A stretch of 31,775 bases of DNA from Nemertoderma westbladi (taxonomy: Eukaryota > Xenacoelomorpha > Nemertodermatida > Nemertodermatidae). Of the stretch, positions 13,201 to 21,060 are shown piece after piece. The translations under genes and the position numbers were made by a program. Below the pieces are notes generated by a model that saw only the letters and a list, made by a program, of their open reading frames with translations, did not search any database and was not told where the DNA came from. Position 1 is the first letter of the stretch, and each line of letters starts with the position of its first letter. The stretch lies in the NCBI GenBank assembly GCA_032718475.1, contig JAUCBJ010007939.1:1-31775 (forward strand). The letters run 5' to 3'.

Positions 13201-13348
13201 GCAGTTTTAAGTGTGTAGGATAAATATGGACTTAATGATTTTCTCAAATTGAAATTAACAAGAACCTTTGATTTTTGTTTCCATAGTAACTGGACGTGAA
13301 TATGAATATAATAGTGTAACTGGAGAAAGAAGGTGGACAAAGAAATGA
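1120..13348 (+). CDS. Cadherin-like single-pass membrane protein, C-terminal seven exons (partial gene)
   Basis: Seen: join(1120-1231, 1553-1751, 3682-3812, 4196-4382, 4733-4925, 11623-11743, 13287-13348) gives 1005 nt, 334 codons plus TGA, with every intron GT-AG and every phase compatible. In residues of this fragment, 1-33 are the end of an extracellular cadherin repeat with the calcium-binding A-x-D-x-G-x-P pattern (AMDGGNP). Residues 38-165 form a membrane-proximal region. Residues 176-203 are one hydrophobic helix followed by KKRGK. Residues 210-314 are a K/S/A/Q/P-rich cytoplasmic tail, and the end carries GREYEYNSVTGERRW. Known: large cadherins of the Cdh23/Pcdh15/Fat types have such repeats and a ferredoxin- or SEA-like membrane-adjacent domain. 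Inferred: an adhesion receptor at the cell surface. The N-terminal repeats lie upstream of the window. I do not recognise the exact subfamily. The transcribed region carries at least four minisatellite arrays and a LINE in its introns. Confidence 0.8.
1553..1751 (+). CDS. Exon 2: membrane-proximal domain, first part
   Basis: The acceptor is CCCTACCAATAG|AG and the donor is AACGA|GTTAGT. Phase 1 in and phase 2 out both match the neighbours. The 66 residues begin VQVRLSYDQAVALQ and include a Cys pair (EAACSK, GSCHIV) and a basic run, ARRRRD. The mixed strand-helix look between the last cadherin repeat and the membrane fits a ferredoxin- or SEA-like membrane-adjacent domain of large cadherins. 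That is an inference from position, not a recognised match. Confidence 0.75.
1871..2047 (+). repeat. 34-35-bp minisatellite carrying a 3' splice-site-like motif (left part)
   Basis: TATAGG recurs at 1901, 1936, 1971, 2005 and 2039 (spacing 35, 35, 34, 34). The unit is GGGGCCAGACTGTGAC followed by TCTTTGTCTCTACCTTATAG, that is, a pyrimidine tract ending in AG. The array is interrupted by a LINE and continues at 3615. Confidence 0.9.
2048..3569 (+). pseudogene. LINE reverse transcriptase with one in-frame stop
   Basis: One frame runs through the element apart from TAA at 2817-2819. Reverse transcriptase motifs appear in order: a GVDGVPPE start, FRGISLISIAAKLYNRILLN, NGFRKGRGT, FVDFFKAFDSV with the first catalytic Asp, GVLQGDTLAPFLF, and LDFADDLGVL with the catalytic Asp pair. 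After the stop come YLGSLI (thumb), RAAVVPVLLYGSPCW, RRVHCVKYNAHISN, FAGHCFHRED and the usual LINE end, DTGLEDADDLADVMGDRELW. The clade is probably RTE- or CR1-like, and I am not sure which. Apart from the stop it looks intact, so the insertion is fairly young. Confidence 0.8.
2048..3614 (+). mobile_element. 5'-truncated non-LTR retrotransposon (LINE) inserted in intron 2
   Basis: The element starts inside the reverse transcriptase domain and ends in a short (TAG)n tail at about 3600-3614. TATAGGGGC at 2039-2047 and 3615-3623 fits a 9-base target-site duplication. Because the target is itself a repeat containing that sequence, the exact length is not certain. 5' truncation, a short repetitive 3' tail and a target-site duplication are typical of target-primed reverse transcription. 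The endonuclease domain is missing, so the copy cannot move by itself. Confidence 0.85.
3615..3681 (+). repeat. Acceptor-bearing minisatellite (right part), ending in the exon 3 acceptor
   Basis: Two more units start at 3615 and 3650. The second is shortened to GACTGTGACTCTTCTTATAAG, whose final AG (3680-3681) is the phase-compatible acceptor of exon 3. The functional 3' splice site is therefore the terminal copy of the array. Confidence 0.85.
3682..3812 (+). CDS. Exon 3: membrane-proximal domain, second part
   Basis: The acceptor is ACTCTTCTTATAAG|T, the last degenerate unit of the acceptor-bearing repeat array. The donor is AATA|GTGAGT. Entering in phase 2 makes D from GA+T, giving DGIKDDGTDSLSGIENAV and an acidic, probably helical stretch, FTREELLEIFRAS. 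It leaves in phase 1. The exon lies about 60 bases after the inserted LINE and is undamaged. Confidence 0.78.
3813..4195 (+). other. Intron 3, A/T-rich
   Basis: GTGAGT to TTTAG, 383 bases, strongly A/T-rich with no repeats or genes. A possible alternative exon around 4093-4148 (acceptor TAAATTCAG, donor TTC|GTAAAT) would break the phase match between exons 3 and 4 and is not favoured. Confidence 0.6.
4196..4382 (+). CDS. Exon 4: transmembrane segment
   Basis: The acceptor is TTATTTGTTTAG|AC and the donor is AG|GTTAGT. Phase 1 in, 2 out. The exon encodes NPDFGDFNVLKVEPM, a short acidic linker (GVEDFWSS) and then a helix of about 28 residues rich in I, L and V (GIILIIIIVLVCIALL and onward) ending WYFCF, followed by KKRGKAR. 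The positive-inside rule puts the C terminus in the cytoplasm. The open frame reaches back to 4093, but the phase and the acceptor at 4195 favour the shorter exon. Confidence 0.85.
4383..4732 (+). other. Intron 4, A/T-rich
   Basis: GTTAGT to TTTTTTGCAG, 350 bases. No arrays or genes are visible. Confidence 0.65.
4733..4925 (+). CDS. Exon 5: basic cytoplasmic tail, ends at the first unit of the 40-bp array
   Basis: The acceptor is AATTTTTTGCAG|C. The 64 codons are rich in Lys, Ser, Ala, Gln and Gly (SKSDNKKSAKSS, a run of four Gln, then GTAPVVAPVPI). The end CCGATA|GTAAGT is the first of about 119 near-identical donors. Only this one keeps the frame: it ends in phase 0, which exon 6 needs. 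The last 26 coding bases are the coding half of the repeat unit that fills the following intron. Confidence 0.78.
4899..9670 (+). repeat. 40-bp minisatellite, about 119 copies, with a GTAAGT 5' splice site in nearly every unit
   Basis: The first unit overlaps the last 27 bases of exon 5. The unit is the exon end CAGTGGTAGCTCCGGTACC, then GATAGTAAGTAACAACAGCAC. GATAGTAAGT recurs at strict 40-base spacing (for example donors at 4926, 4966 and 5006). Variants are CCGGTACC, CCAGTACC or CCTGTACC, CCATAGTAAG, GATAGTATGT and GATAGTAAGACAAC (2 bases shorter). A block of 17 units (680 bp) with the same variants occurs twice (markers AACAGCAGC at 5052 and 5732, AACAGCGGC at 5092 and 5772). The minus strand of the unit has no stop in any frame, which explains the very long spurious frames there. 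Confidence 0.95.
4926..11622 (+). other. Intron 5, 6.7 kb, filled by two arrays
   Basis: It runs from the first GTAAGT at 4926 to TTTTAG at 11622. The 40-bp donor array occupies the 5' part and the 63-bp array the 3' part. Only about 70 bases between them and 100 bases at the 3' end are unique. A branch-point-like GGCTAAT lies near 11576-11582. Confidence 0.75.
9743..11521 (+). repeat. 63-bp minisatellite, about 28 copies
   Basis: TAAAGGAATGCCTGTTC recurs about every 63 bases (marker GGAAT at 9821, 9884, 9947). The unit includes CACCACCRTGGGTGATCTTC, CACAGTAAACCCTTCCAC and TCTGTTTCCTAAAGG. TGATCTTCCACAG is acceptor-like. Subtypes (TTCGCCACCATAGG, TCATAAAGGAATGTCTGTCC) recur in a fixed order, so several units were copied together. 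The period is divisible by three and the minus strand is open, which explains the minus-strand frames of 21-residue repeats. I do not regard those as genes. Confidence 0.93.
11623..11743 (+). CDS. Exon 6: low-complexity cytoplasmic tail
   Basis: The acceptor is a good pyrimidine tract (ATTTATTTCTGCTTTTAG|A) and the donor is CCTG|GTTAGT. Phase 0 in, 1 out. It encodes KSSQSAAPPAQKASVPAARP followed by NKNSTAPSAEGFDKKAVDP, rich in Ala, Pro, Ser and Lys like exon 5. No domain is recognised. It lies about 100 bases after the end of the 63-bp array. Confidence 0.75.
12051..13206. repeat. 22-bp palindromic minisatellite in intron 6, about 52 copies
   Basis: The unit is CAGTACTACCGGTAGTACAC plus AT or AG. 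GTACTACCGGTAGTAC is a perfect 16-base palindrome present in almost every unit. A few units have a TA insertion (CCGGTATAGTAC) or a base change. The array lies between exons 6 and 7 and ends 80 bases before exon 7. Confidence 0.95.
13287..13348 (+). CDS. Exon 7: terminal exon with Tyr/Trp motif and stop
   Basis: The acceptor is TTTTTGTTTCCATAG|T, entered in phase 1 so that G+TA makes Val. It encodes VTGREYEYNSVTGERRWTKK and TGA at 13346-13348. The spaced aromatics and TGE-x-x-W look like the strand-turn-strand part of a WW domain or a short docking tail, but are too short for a full WW domain. It is the shortest exon found (62 nt, 20 codons plus stop) and lies 80 bases after the end of the 22-bp array. 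Confidence 0.75.
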
Positions 13349-13479
13349 TAACTTCTTATTGATGCTACTTATTGGACTTTCTTTTAATATTAATTATTTT
13401 AATAATTTTGTAACTTTACTACAGTACGTTGATTTTAACAGTTTGTGCTACTACTACTGCAAAATATTACGTTCTTTTG

Positions 13480-13485
13480 AATAAA
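13480..13485 (+). terminator. Polyadenylation signal AATAAA
   Basis: A canonical AATAAA lies 131 bases after the TGA of exon 7, followed by a T-rich stretch around 13490-13560. It is a suitable mRNA 3' end for the cadherin-like gene and suggests a short 3' UTR. Confidence 0.65.
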
Positions 13486-14557
13486 AATGCGTTCATGTAA
13501 ATAATTGATGATGTTTATATAATACAACTTCCTGTATGTATATCTCCCTTATTTTCAACCTTGTTTTTACCCATACTACTGTAGTCAACGTACCATCAGG
13601 TTTGCACCATCGACTCCCCATGCTATTTGCCTGGAAACACAAACACACTGCCCTGATGAAAAATAATAGTACTTCTACTAAGTGCTTGTCTACTTGATAT
13701 CTGCGTGTTATATTTGTCAAACCGACAGACCATGTTAATTTTTAAATATTTTGTAAGTACTTCACAAATAATTAACAATTTTGGCAAGTTATACTAAGTT
13801 CTTGATAAAATTACAAGTTTTCTTTTCACTGACACTTTTCATAAATTTGTGTTAAGTATTTGACAAATAACTAACAAATATGATACATTTTTCTTTCAAT
13901 TGTCACTTTTGATAAAAATTTTGTGAGTTATATGACAAATCTTGTAGGCCTATAGCTTTGAATGCGGCATTATGTAGATAGATAACACAGTGCCGGTACT
14001 GTCAGTGTCATTCACCCATACCCACTTCCTGGGAACAGGTTGACGGAGACAAAGTGGTGACAGCTCAGCAATCAGCCCATACAGATACGTCATAACGGTA
14101 CTGACTGATGTCAATTCAACATTACTTCCCTCTGATTTAAATATATCTGCACTAACTCTCAATCAATTGATTCATATTGGATGCAATAACCCTGGTTAAA
14201 AGACCCGTGTTCCTATGTTATATCTCATTAGCTCAGAAAGCCGGGAATACATTTTTAATTAGAGGAGTGTCTCAATGCGGAACAGCAACGTCGTGGTACT
14301 AAAAATATTAGTATTTCGGATTCGAAGCTTCGGATTTTTAGATCACTCTGTTGGGAACGCCACAACTGCGGATTACACTATAAGAAGCGATTACAATGAT
14401 ATTAATTCTAAGCCGTTTTAACATACCGCATATCAATCTCCCACATCAGAGGAGAGAAGATGAAGAACATGGCGGTGCTAGTGATGACTGATTATTATTG
14501 GCTACAGAACTTAGTAATTACTTACTTTATTGTAATACATTATCGCAACAGCATATT

Positions 14558-15002
14558 TCGTGACCATAGAGCCAGAACAACACATACCTCAATTTGTCAA
14601 AAAAAAAATTTTTTACCAGAAATACTCAAGATGGCGTTCTACATCTTATGTTAAAATCCTAGACTTGTATGTCAGTCCGTTTAGGAGATATGGAAAACCA
14701 GAGCAACCCTCACAACATATAAGTTTAAAACTGTTAGAGGTAAAACAGACTAGAGTTAATGTTAAATTTCAGTATGTGTTGTTTTGCCTCTTTGGAAAAT
14801 AACGAAAAAAACAGTTTTGTTCATTAACTAAATTTATTCTGAATGCTAGCCACTATTATAAAATGTAACATTGTATCTTCCCAGACCTCTACTGTCGAAA
14901 AAATCAGGAGACGGGATCCATAGAGGGAAGTGAGTAGTTTTTTTTGCATTTTTCACGAAACCACATTTTTTGGTGAGTGTTGTTCTGGCTCTTTGGTCAC
15001 GA
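14558..15002. repeat. Inverted repeat pair flanking about 390 bases, possible small non-autonomous DNA element
   Basis: The 26 bases at 14558-14583 (TCGTGACCATAGAGCCAGAA then CAACAC) are the reverse complement of 14977-15002 with one mismatch. The inner region is A/T-rich without coding potential. It may be a MITE-like element with subterminal inverted repeats or a transcript hairpin. No clear target-site duplication was found. Confidence 0.55.
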
Positions 15003-15424
15003 TTTGCAGTATCATGTGTATTAACTGAGCATGACTAGAATAACATTAGACATTTATTATTAATCATTATTTAGTTCATTGTGTTTATGAATTATTTCGC
15101 ATTATTGTTCCTGCGAAATTTTCAGAACAATAATTTATCGTCTATCGTCCGTTTTATGGTTTTTATTATCAATATATTTTGTAGCCTTTATCTAATACTA
15201 GCAGGCAATACCCGAGGCATGTTACCCGGTATTACCCGCTACCGGCATATGCCTACTGGCGTACTGGTACCGGTATAGGCCTACTGACGTACCGGTACCC
15301 AGTACCGGTACCGAACGTGAATTATACTTTTCGAAAAGTGGCCTATAACGACCGCTGGTTAAAGTTATACACACATGCCAAGTCCCAGCGCAATCCCTCT
15401 GCCCATTTTGGAGGAGTTCGAACA

Positions 15425-15425
15425 C

Positions 15426-15462
<37 letters not shown>

Positions 15463-15463
15463 A
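15425..15463. repeat. (GA)n microsatellite
   Basis: About 39 bases of GA repeats with a few AAA interruptions. Confidence 0.9.
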
Positions 15464-16244
15464 AATTTGATTTTTATAGGTATAGATAAAAAATCGATTA
15501 ATTATTTAACAGTTCTCACTTATTAGTGTTTTTTGAATTGTTTGAATCATTTGTTTATCATTATTTTGTTAATTTTGTTTATGAATTATTTAGGATTATT
15601 GTTATCTTTCAATTAATGTTTGGTTCAAATAAAATAATAATTATATTGGATATTATTGCTTGTTATTGGTTTCCTCCATGGTATCCGAACTTGGGAAACT
15701 TAGCAAGTACTCGTAAACAAATATAGTGTTAATTTTCAATCGGGTGTATCTTTGTTCCAGCAGATCTCACAAGATATATGGAGCTTTTTTTGTAACGCTC
15801 ACTTTATTAAATTTATCAGGCCGACTTGAACCAATCTCAAGAAGCTGACATTAGATTATTCATTTTATTGGCCAATGATGATATAGTAGTCGTCTGTAAT
15901 TGGTTGAATAATTTGTAATAAGTGAGGCAACTGAAAAACTCGCCATGAATTTCATTTGCTGGTAAATCGATTGATATAAAATATATTTTTTTAATCATTC
16001 GCCTGTCAGCGAAAATTTAAGTAAAATTTATTTATTAAAAAAATGTTGAACTAAGGTGTAATAGTTACTAAAATATAATAAACAAAAAGTGAATTTTTTA
16101 TTGCTATTTTGTTATACAGAACTTTGAATATTAGAAGCGTAAAATGTACAAATTATAAAACGACATTCATATGGCAATATAATACAGTAAATAAAAGTTT
16201 CAGATTAATTATTTTGTATCAAATTATTTACCATACAGCAACAT

Positions 16245-19200
16245 GCCTAGGCCTTAGGTACTACCGTAGTATTAACCGCCTAGGCAACTGGTACTACCGT
16301 AGTATCAACCGTACCGTAGTATTAACCGCCTAGGCAACTGGTACTACCGTATTATTAACCGCCTAGGCAATTGGTACTAGCTAGTATTACCCATCTAGGC
16401 ATTAGGTACTACCGTAGTATTATCCGCCTAGGCAACTGTTACTACCGTAGTATTAACAGCCTAGGCATCAGGCACTACCGTAGTATTAACAGCCTAGGCA
16501 TCAGGTACTACCGTAGTATTATCCGCCTAGGCAACTGTTACTACCGTAGTATTAACAGCCTAGGCATCAGGCACTACCGTAGTATTAACAGCCTAGGCAT
16601 CAGGTACTACCGTAGTATTATCCGCCTAGGCAACTGTTACTACCGTAGTATTAACAGCCTAGGCATCAGGCACTACCGTAGTATTAACAGCCTAGGCATC
16701 AGGTACTACCGTAGTATTATCCGCCTAGGCAACTGTTACTACCGTAGTATTAACAGCCTAGGCATCAGGCACTACCGTAGTATTAACAGCCTAGGCATCA
16801 GGTACTACCGTAGTATTATCCGCCTAGGCAACTGGTACTACCGTAGTATTAACCACCTAGGCAAATAGTACTACCGTAGTATTAACCGCCTATGTAAATG
16901 GTACTACCGTAGTATTAACCGTACCGTAGTATTAACCGCCTAGGCAACTGGTACTACCGTATTATTAACCGCCTAGGCAATTGGTACTAGCTAGTATTAC
17001 CCATCTAGGCATTAGGTACTACCGTAGTATTATCCGCCTAGGCAACTGTTACTACCGTAGTATTAACAGCCTAGGCATCAGGCACTACCGTAGTATTAAC
17101 AGCCTAGGCATCAGGTACTACCGTAGTATTATCCGCCTAGGCAACTGGTACTACCGTAGTATTAACCGCCAAGGCATTAGGTACTACCGTAGTATTATCC
17201 GCCTAGGCAACTGGTACTACCCTAGTATTAACCGCCAAGGCAACAGGTACTACCGTAGTATTATCCGCCTAGGCAACTGTTACTAACCGTAGTATTAACA
17301 GCCTAGGCAACTGTTACTAACCGTAGTATTAACAGCCTAGGCAACTGTTACTACCGTAGTATTAACAGCCTAGGCATTAGGTACTACCGTAGTATTATCC
17401 GCCTAGGCATCAGGTACTACCGTAGTATTAACCGCCTAGGCATTAGGTTCGACCGTAGTATTAACCGCCTAGGCATTAGGTACTACCGTAGTATTATCCG
17501 CCTAGGCAACTGGTACTACCGTATTATTAACCGCCTAGGTATCAGGTACTACCCTAGTATTAACCGCCAAGGCATTAGGTACTACCGTAGTATTAACCGC
17601 CAAGGCAACAGGTACTACCGTAGTATTAACCGCCTAGGCAACTGGTACTACCGTAGTATTAACCACCTAGGCAAATAGTACTACCGTAGTATTAACCGCC
17701 TATGTAAATGGTACTACCGTAGTATTAACCGTACCGTAGTATTAACCGCCTAGGCAACTGGTACTACCGTATTATTAACCGCCTAGGCAATTGGTACTAG
17801 CTAGTATTACCCATCTAGGCATTAGGTACTACCGTAGTATTATCCGCCTAGGCAACTGTTACTACCGTAGTATTAACAGCCTAGGCATCAGGCACTACCG
17901 TAGTATTAACAGCCTAGGCATCAGGTACTACCGTAGTATTATCCGCCTAGGCAACTGGTACTACCGTAGTATTAACCGCCAAGGCATTAGGTACTACCGT
18001 AGTATTATCCGCCTAGGCAACTGGTACTACCCTAGTATTAACCGCCAAGGCAACAGGTACTACCGTAGTATTATCCGCCTAGGCAACTGTTACTAACCGT
18101 AGTATTAACAGCCTAGGCAACTGTTACTAACCGTAGTATTAACAGCCTAGGCAACTGTTACTACCGTAGTATTAACAGCCTAGGCATTAGGTACTACCGT
18201 AGTATTATCCGCCTAGGCATCAGGTACTACCGTAGTATTAACCGCCTAGGCATTAGGTTCGACCGTAGTATTAACCGCCTAGGCATTAGGTACTACCGTA
18301 GTATTATCCGCCTAGGCAACTGGTACTACCGTATTATTAACCGCCTAGGTATCAGGTACTACCCTAGTATTAACCGCCAAGGCATTAGGTACTACCGTAG
18401 TATTAACCGCCAAGGCAACAGGTACTACCGTAGTATTATCCGCCTAGGCAACTGTTACTAACCGTAGTATTAACAGCCTAGGCAACTGTTACTAACCGTA
18501 GTATTAACAGCCTAGGCAACTGTTACTACCGTAGTATTAACAGCCTAGGCATCAGGCACTACCGTAGTATTAACAGCCTAGGCATCAGGTACTTCCGTAG
18601 TATTAACCGCCTAGGCATTAGGTTCTACCGTAGTATTAACCGCCTAGGCATTAGGTACTACCGTAGTATTATCCGCCTAGGCAACTGGTTCTACCGTATT
18701 ATTAACCGCCTAGGTATCAGGTACTACCCTAGTATTAACCGCCAAGGCAACAGGTACTACCGTAGTATTATCCGCCTAGGCAACTGGTACTACCGTAGTA
18801 TTAACAGCCTAGGCATTAGGTACTACCGTAGTATTAACCGCCAAGGCAACTGGTACTACCATAGTATTATCCGCCTAGGCAACTGGTACTACCGTATTAT
18901 TAACCGCCTAGGTATCAGGTACTACCCTAGTATTAACCGCCTAGGCATTAGGTACTACCGTAGTATTATCCGCCTAGGCAACTGGTACTACCGTAGTATT
19001 AACAGCCTAGGCATTAGGTACTACCGTAGTATTAACCGCCAAGGCAACTGGTACTACCGTAGTATTATCCGCCTAGGCAACTGTTACTACCGTAGTATTA
19101 ACAGCCTAGGCATCAGGCACTTCCGTAGTATCAACAGCCTAGGCATCAGGTACAACCGTAGTATTATCCGCCTAGACAACTGGTACTACCGTAGTATTAA

Positions 19201-19580
19201 CAGCCTAGGCAACTGGTACTACCGTAGTATTAACAGCCTAGGTATCAGGTACTACCGTAGTATTATCCGCCTAGGCAACTGGTACTACCGTAGTATTAAC
19301 CGCCTAGACAACTGGTACTACCGTAGTATTAACCGCCTAGGTAACTGGTACTACCGTAGTATTAACCGCCTAGGTAACTGGTACTACCGTAGTATTAACA
19401 GCCTAGGCATTAGGTACTACCGTAGTATTAACCGCCTAGGCATTAGGTACTATCGTAGTATTAACCTCCTAGGCAACTGGTACTACCGTTGTATTAACCG
19501 CCTAGGCATTAGGTACTACCGTAGTATTATCCGTCTAAGCAACTGGTACTACCCTAGTATTACCCGCATCGGCAACTGGT
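16245..19580. repeat. 33-bp minisatellite, about 100 copies, with 810-bp higher-order duplication
   Basis: The unit is GGTACTACCGTAGTATTA, then ACCGCCTAGGCAACT. CCTAGG is palindromic and ACTACCGTAGT nearly so. Rare variants (TACTAGCTAGTATTACCCATC, TATGTAAATGG, TTACTAACCG) recur 810 bases apart, for example TATGTAAATG at 16891 and 17701, and the blocks 16820-17627 and 17630-18437 look identical where I compared them. In 16,430-16,800 a 99-bp trimer is repeated. Open frames here reflect the 33-base, stop-poor unit. Confidence 0.95.
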
Positions 19581-20525
19581 TTCCCTAAATTAATAATTTT
19601 CCATTGTATAAATTCTACCTATTCGAAGCTTTATCCCATTTAGAACTTCCCGCGTTTCTGTAATTACTGTCTATAATTGTGTTTGTATTTCTGAAGGTTT
19701 ATTTTAATTTTGTGAATAAATGAGACTTGTAAAGTTAAAAAAAAAAATTTAAACCTTGTCGAAACGCATCTATAATAATAATAAAAAATATATTGAAAAA
19801 TAATTAATTATAAATATATCCGACATAATTCAGTATTCAGTATACAATAATTCATGTTATTATTAAGCAATAACATTGCGTGTGTCATTAATTTATACTT
19901 GAGTTAGTACCTTGAGTAGGTTTATAAGTTCTAATTAGCCATCCATTTCACTAAATGGTGGTTTAGTAATCGATAATTTACTTTATCCCTTTGGAATATT
20001 ATACGAAAATTATTTATTTAACGATCAATTATTTTCTCAAGATAAAGGTGAGTTTATTAGCTTTATACTAACATACATACATTTAGTTAAGTAACATATA
20101 CAAATATTACTTGTTCAAAAGTGTTTAACGGTTTGTTAGGTGCGCTGTAATCGCTTGTTTGTAATCACAGCAATAACACTCACCTACCCTAGCGTAAACA
20201 TAAATAGTATTTGAGACAATGAATTCCCTCGCAAACCTCTGTATGTCCCGGCTTTAAGAAAGAAACTGCTAAATTCCAAAATCGGACATCGTTTTGCAAC
20301 AATTTCGGGTCAACCAACGATAACTTATCTATCTATCTATCACTATCTAACGCGTATAGAAGTTTGAGTGCTACTTTTCCACGGCGTGAGGTAGATAGAT
20401 GCATGACAAGATAAAACACGCACTTAGATACTGGGTATGTGCCCAATATTCTGGGCGAGACATTGGCGTCATGTATTGTATTATATTGAGCTAAATCGAT
20501 CACAAGGATCTGTCAGCTATTTTTT
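19581..20525. other. A/T-rich intergenic DNA
   Basis: No gene was seen. There is a short run of A at 19738-19747 and a small CTAT microsatellite at about 20325-20345. Confidence 0.5.
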
Positions 20526-21060
20526 TCCAAATGGATGTGGCCTCTGCGTTCAACAGCGTCAACTACTGTGTGCTGTTTGAGAAACCAAGTGGCACACTGA
20601 ATCCATTCAAATTCAGACTCTTATGGAACTATTATAGCAAGTGGATTGATTATGTTTCTAAAGTTCGACTCAGCCATCGACTCTGAAGGTATTGTGATGT
20701 ACAATGGAGTTAAGCAAGGGTCCCTTATCTCTCCGCTACAATTCAATTTCTTTCTCAAGGACGTATTCGCTGCTCTACATAGCACAGGTATAGGACAAAA
20801 GTGTATAACATAATAAACATGGGTTCTACGTCATACGCCAACGACATTGGCCTACTAGAATCACATTCGACAACTTTGGAGCGCCTTGCAACCGCACCCT
20901 GTATGTAGAATTAGGGAAGATTGGTCTCACAATTGACCCAGACAATATATTATATTTGACGGCTTTACCAGGATGTATGCATATCCCTTTCAAACAATAT
21001 CTGAACATCAATAATAGGATGTATGCAAAATCAAATACCTTGTGCTGTGCTTCCTAGGGT
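20526..21060 (+). pseudogene. Decayed reverse transcriptase of a second non-LTR element
   Basis: Pieces of the RT palm can be read in shifting frames. FQMDVASAFNSVNYCVLFE matches the first catalytic Asp motif. YNGVKQGSLISPLQFNFF matches the V-RQG-LSPLLF motif at about 20705-20750. SYANDIGLLES corresponds to YADD, with the first Asp of the pair changed to Asn (about 20832). INNRMYAKSNTLC follows at about 21010-21045. Several frameshifts and stops separate them. The gene is dead, and the motif style differs from the LINE at 2048. Confidence 0.65.

Larger units (their letters stand above)
13349..16244. other. 3' UTR and intergenic DNA, no recognised gene
   Basis: After the polyadenylation signal the sequence is A/T-rich with only short, unremarkable open frames. 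It contains an inverted-repeat structure (14558-15002), palindromic ACCGGT/GGTACC motifs at 15230-15312 and a GA microsatellite at 15425-15463. A 14-base TTTATGAATTATTT is repeated at about 15083 and 15579. No tRNA or other RNA gene was seen. Confidence 0.5.

Noticed and set aside
9743-13206. CRISPR-like regular spacing
   Set aside because: There are no unique spacers between repeats; the units are contiguous. The DNA is eukaryotic, with introns and LINEs.
13493-14162. Two 70-75 codon minus-strand frames downstream of the gene
   Set aside because: No motifs, and low-complexity A/T-rich surroundings in the 3' flank. They are probably chance frames.
14560-14802. 80-codon frame within the inverted-repeat region
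   Set aside because: It starts inside the left inverted-repeat arm and crosses a poly-A run. No family resemblance is seen.
16371-18096. Plus-strand repeat protein (YYRSINSLGIR)
   Set aside because: Same cause: a 33-base unit with an open frame, broken at TATGTAAATGG and TACTAACCG variants, with no upstream gene signals.
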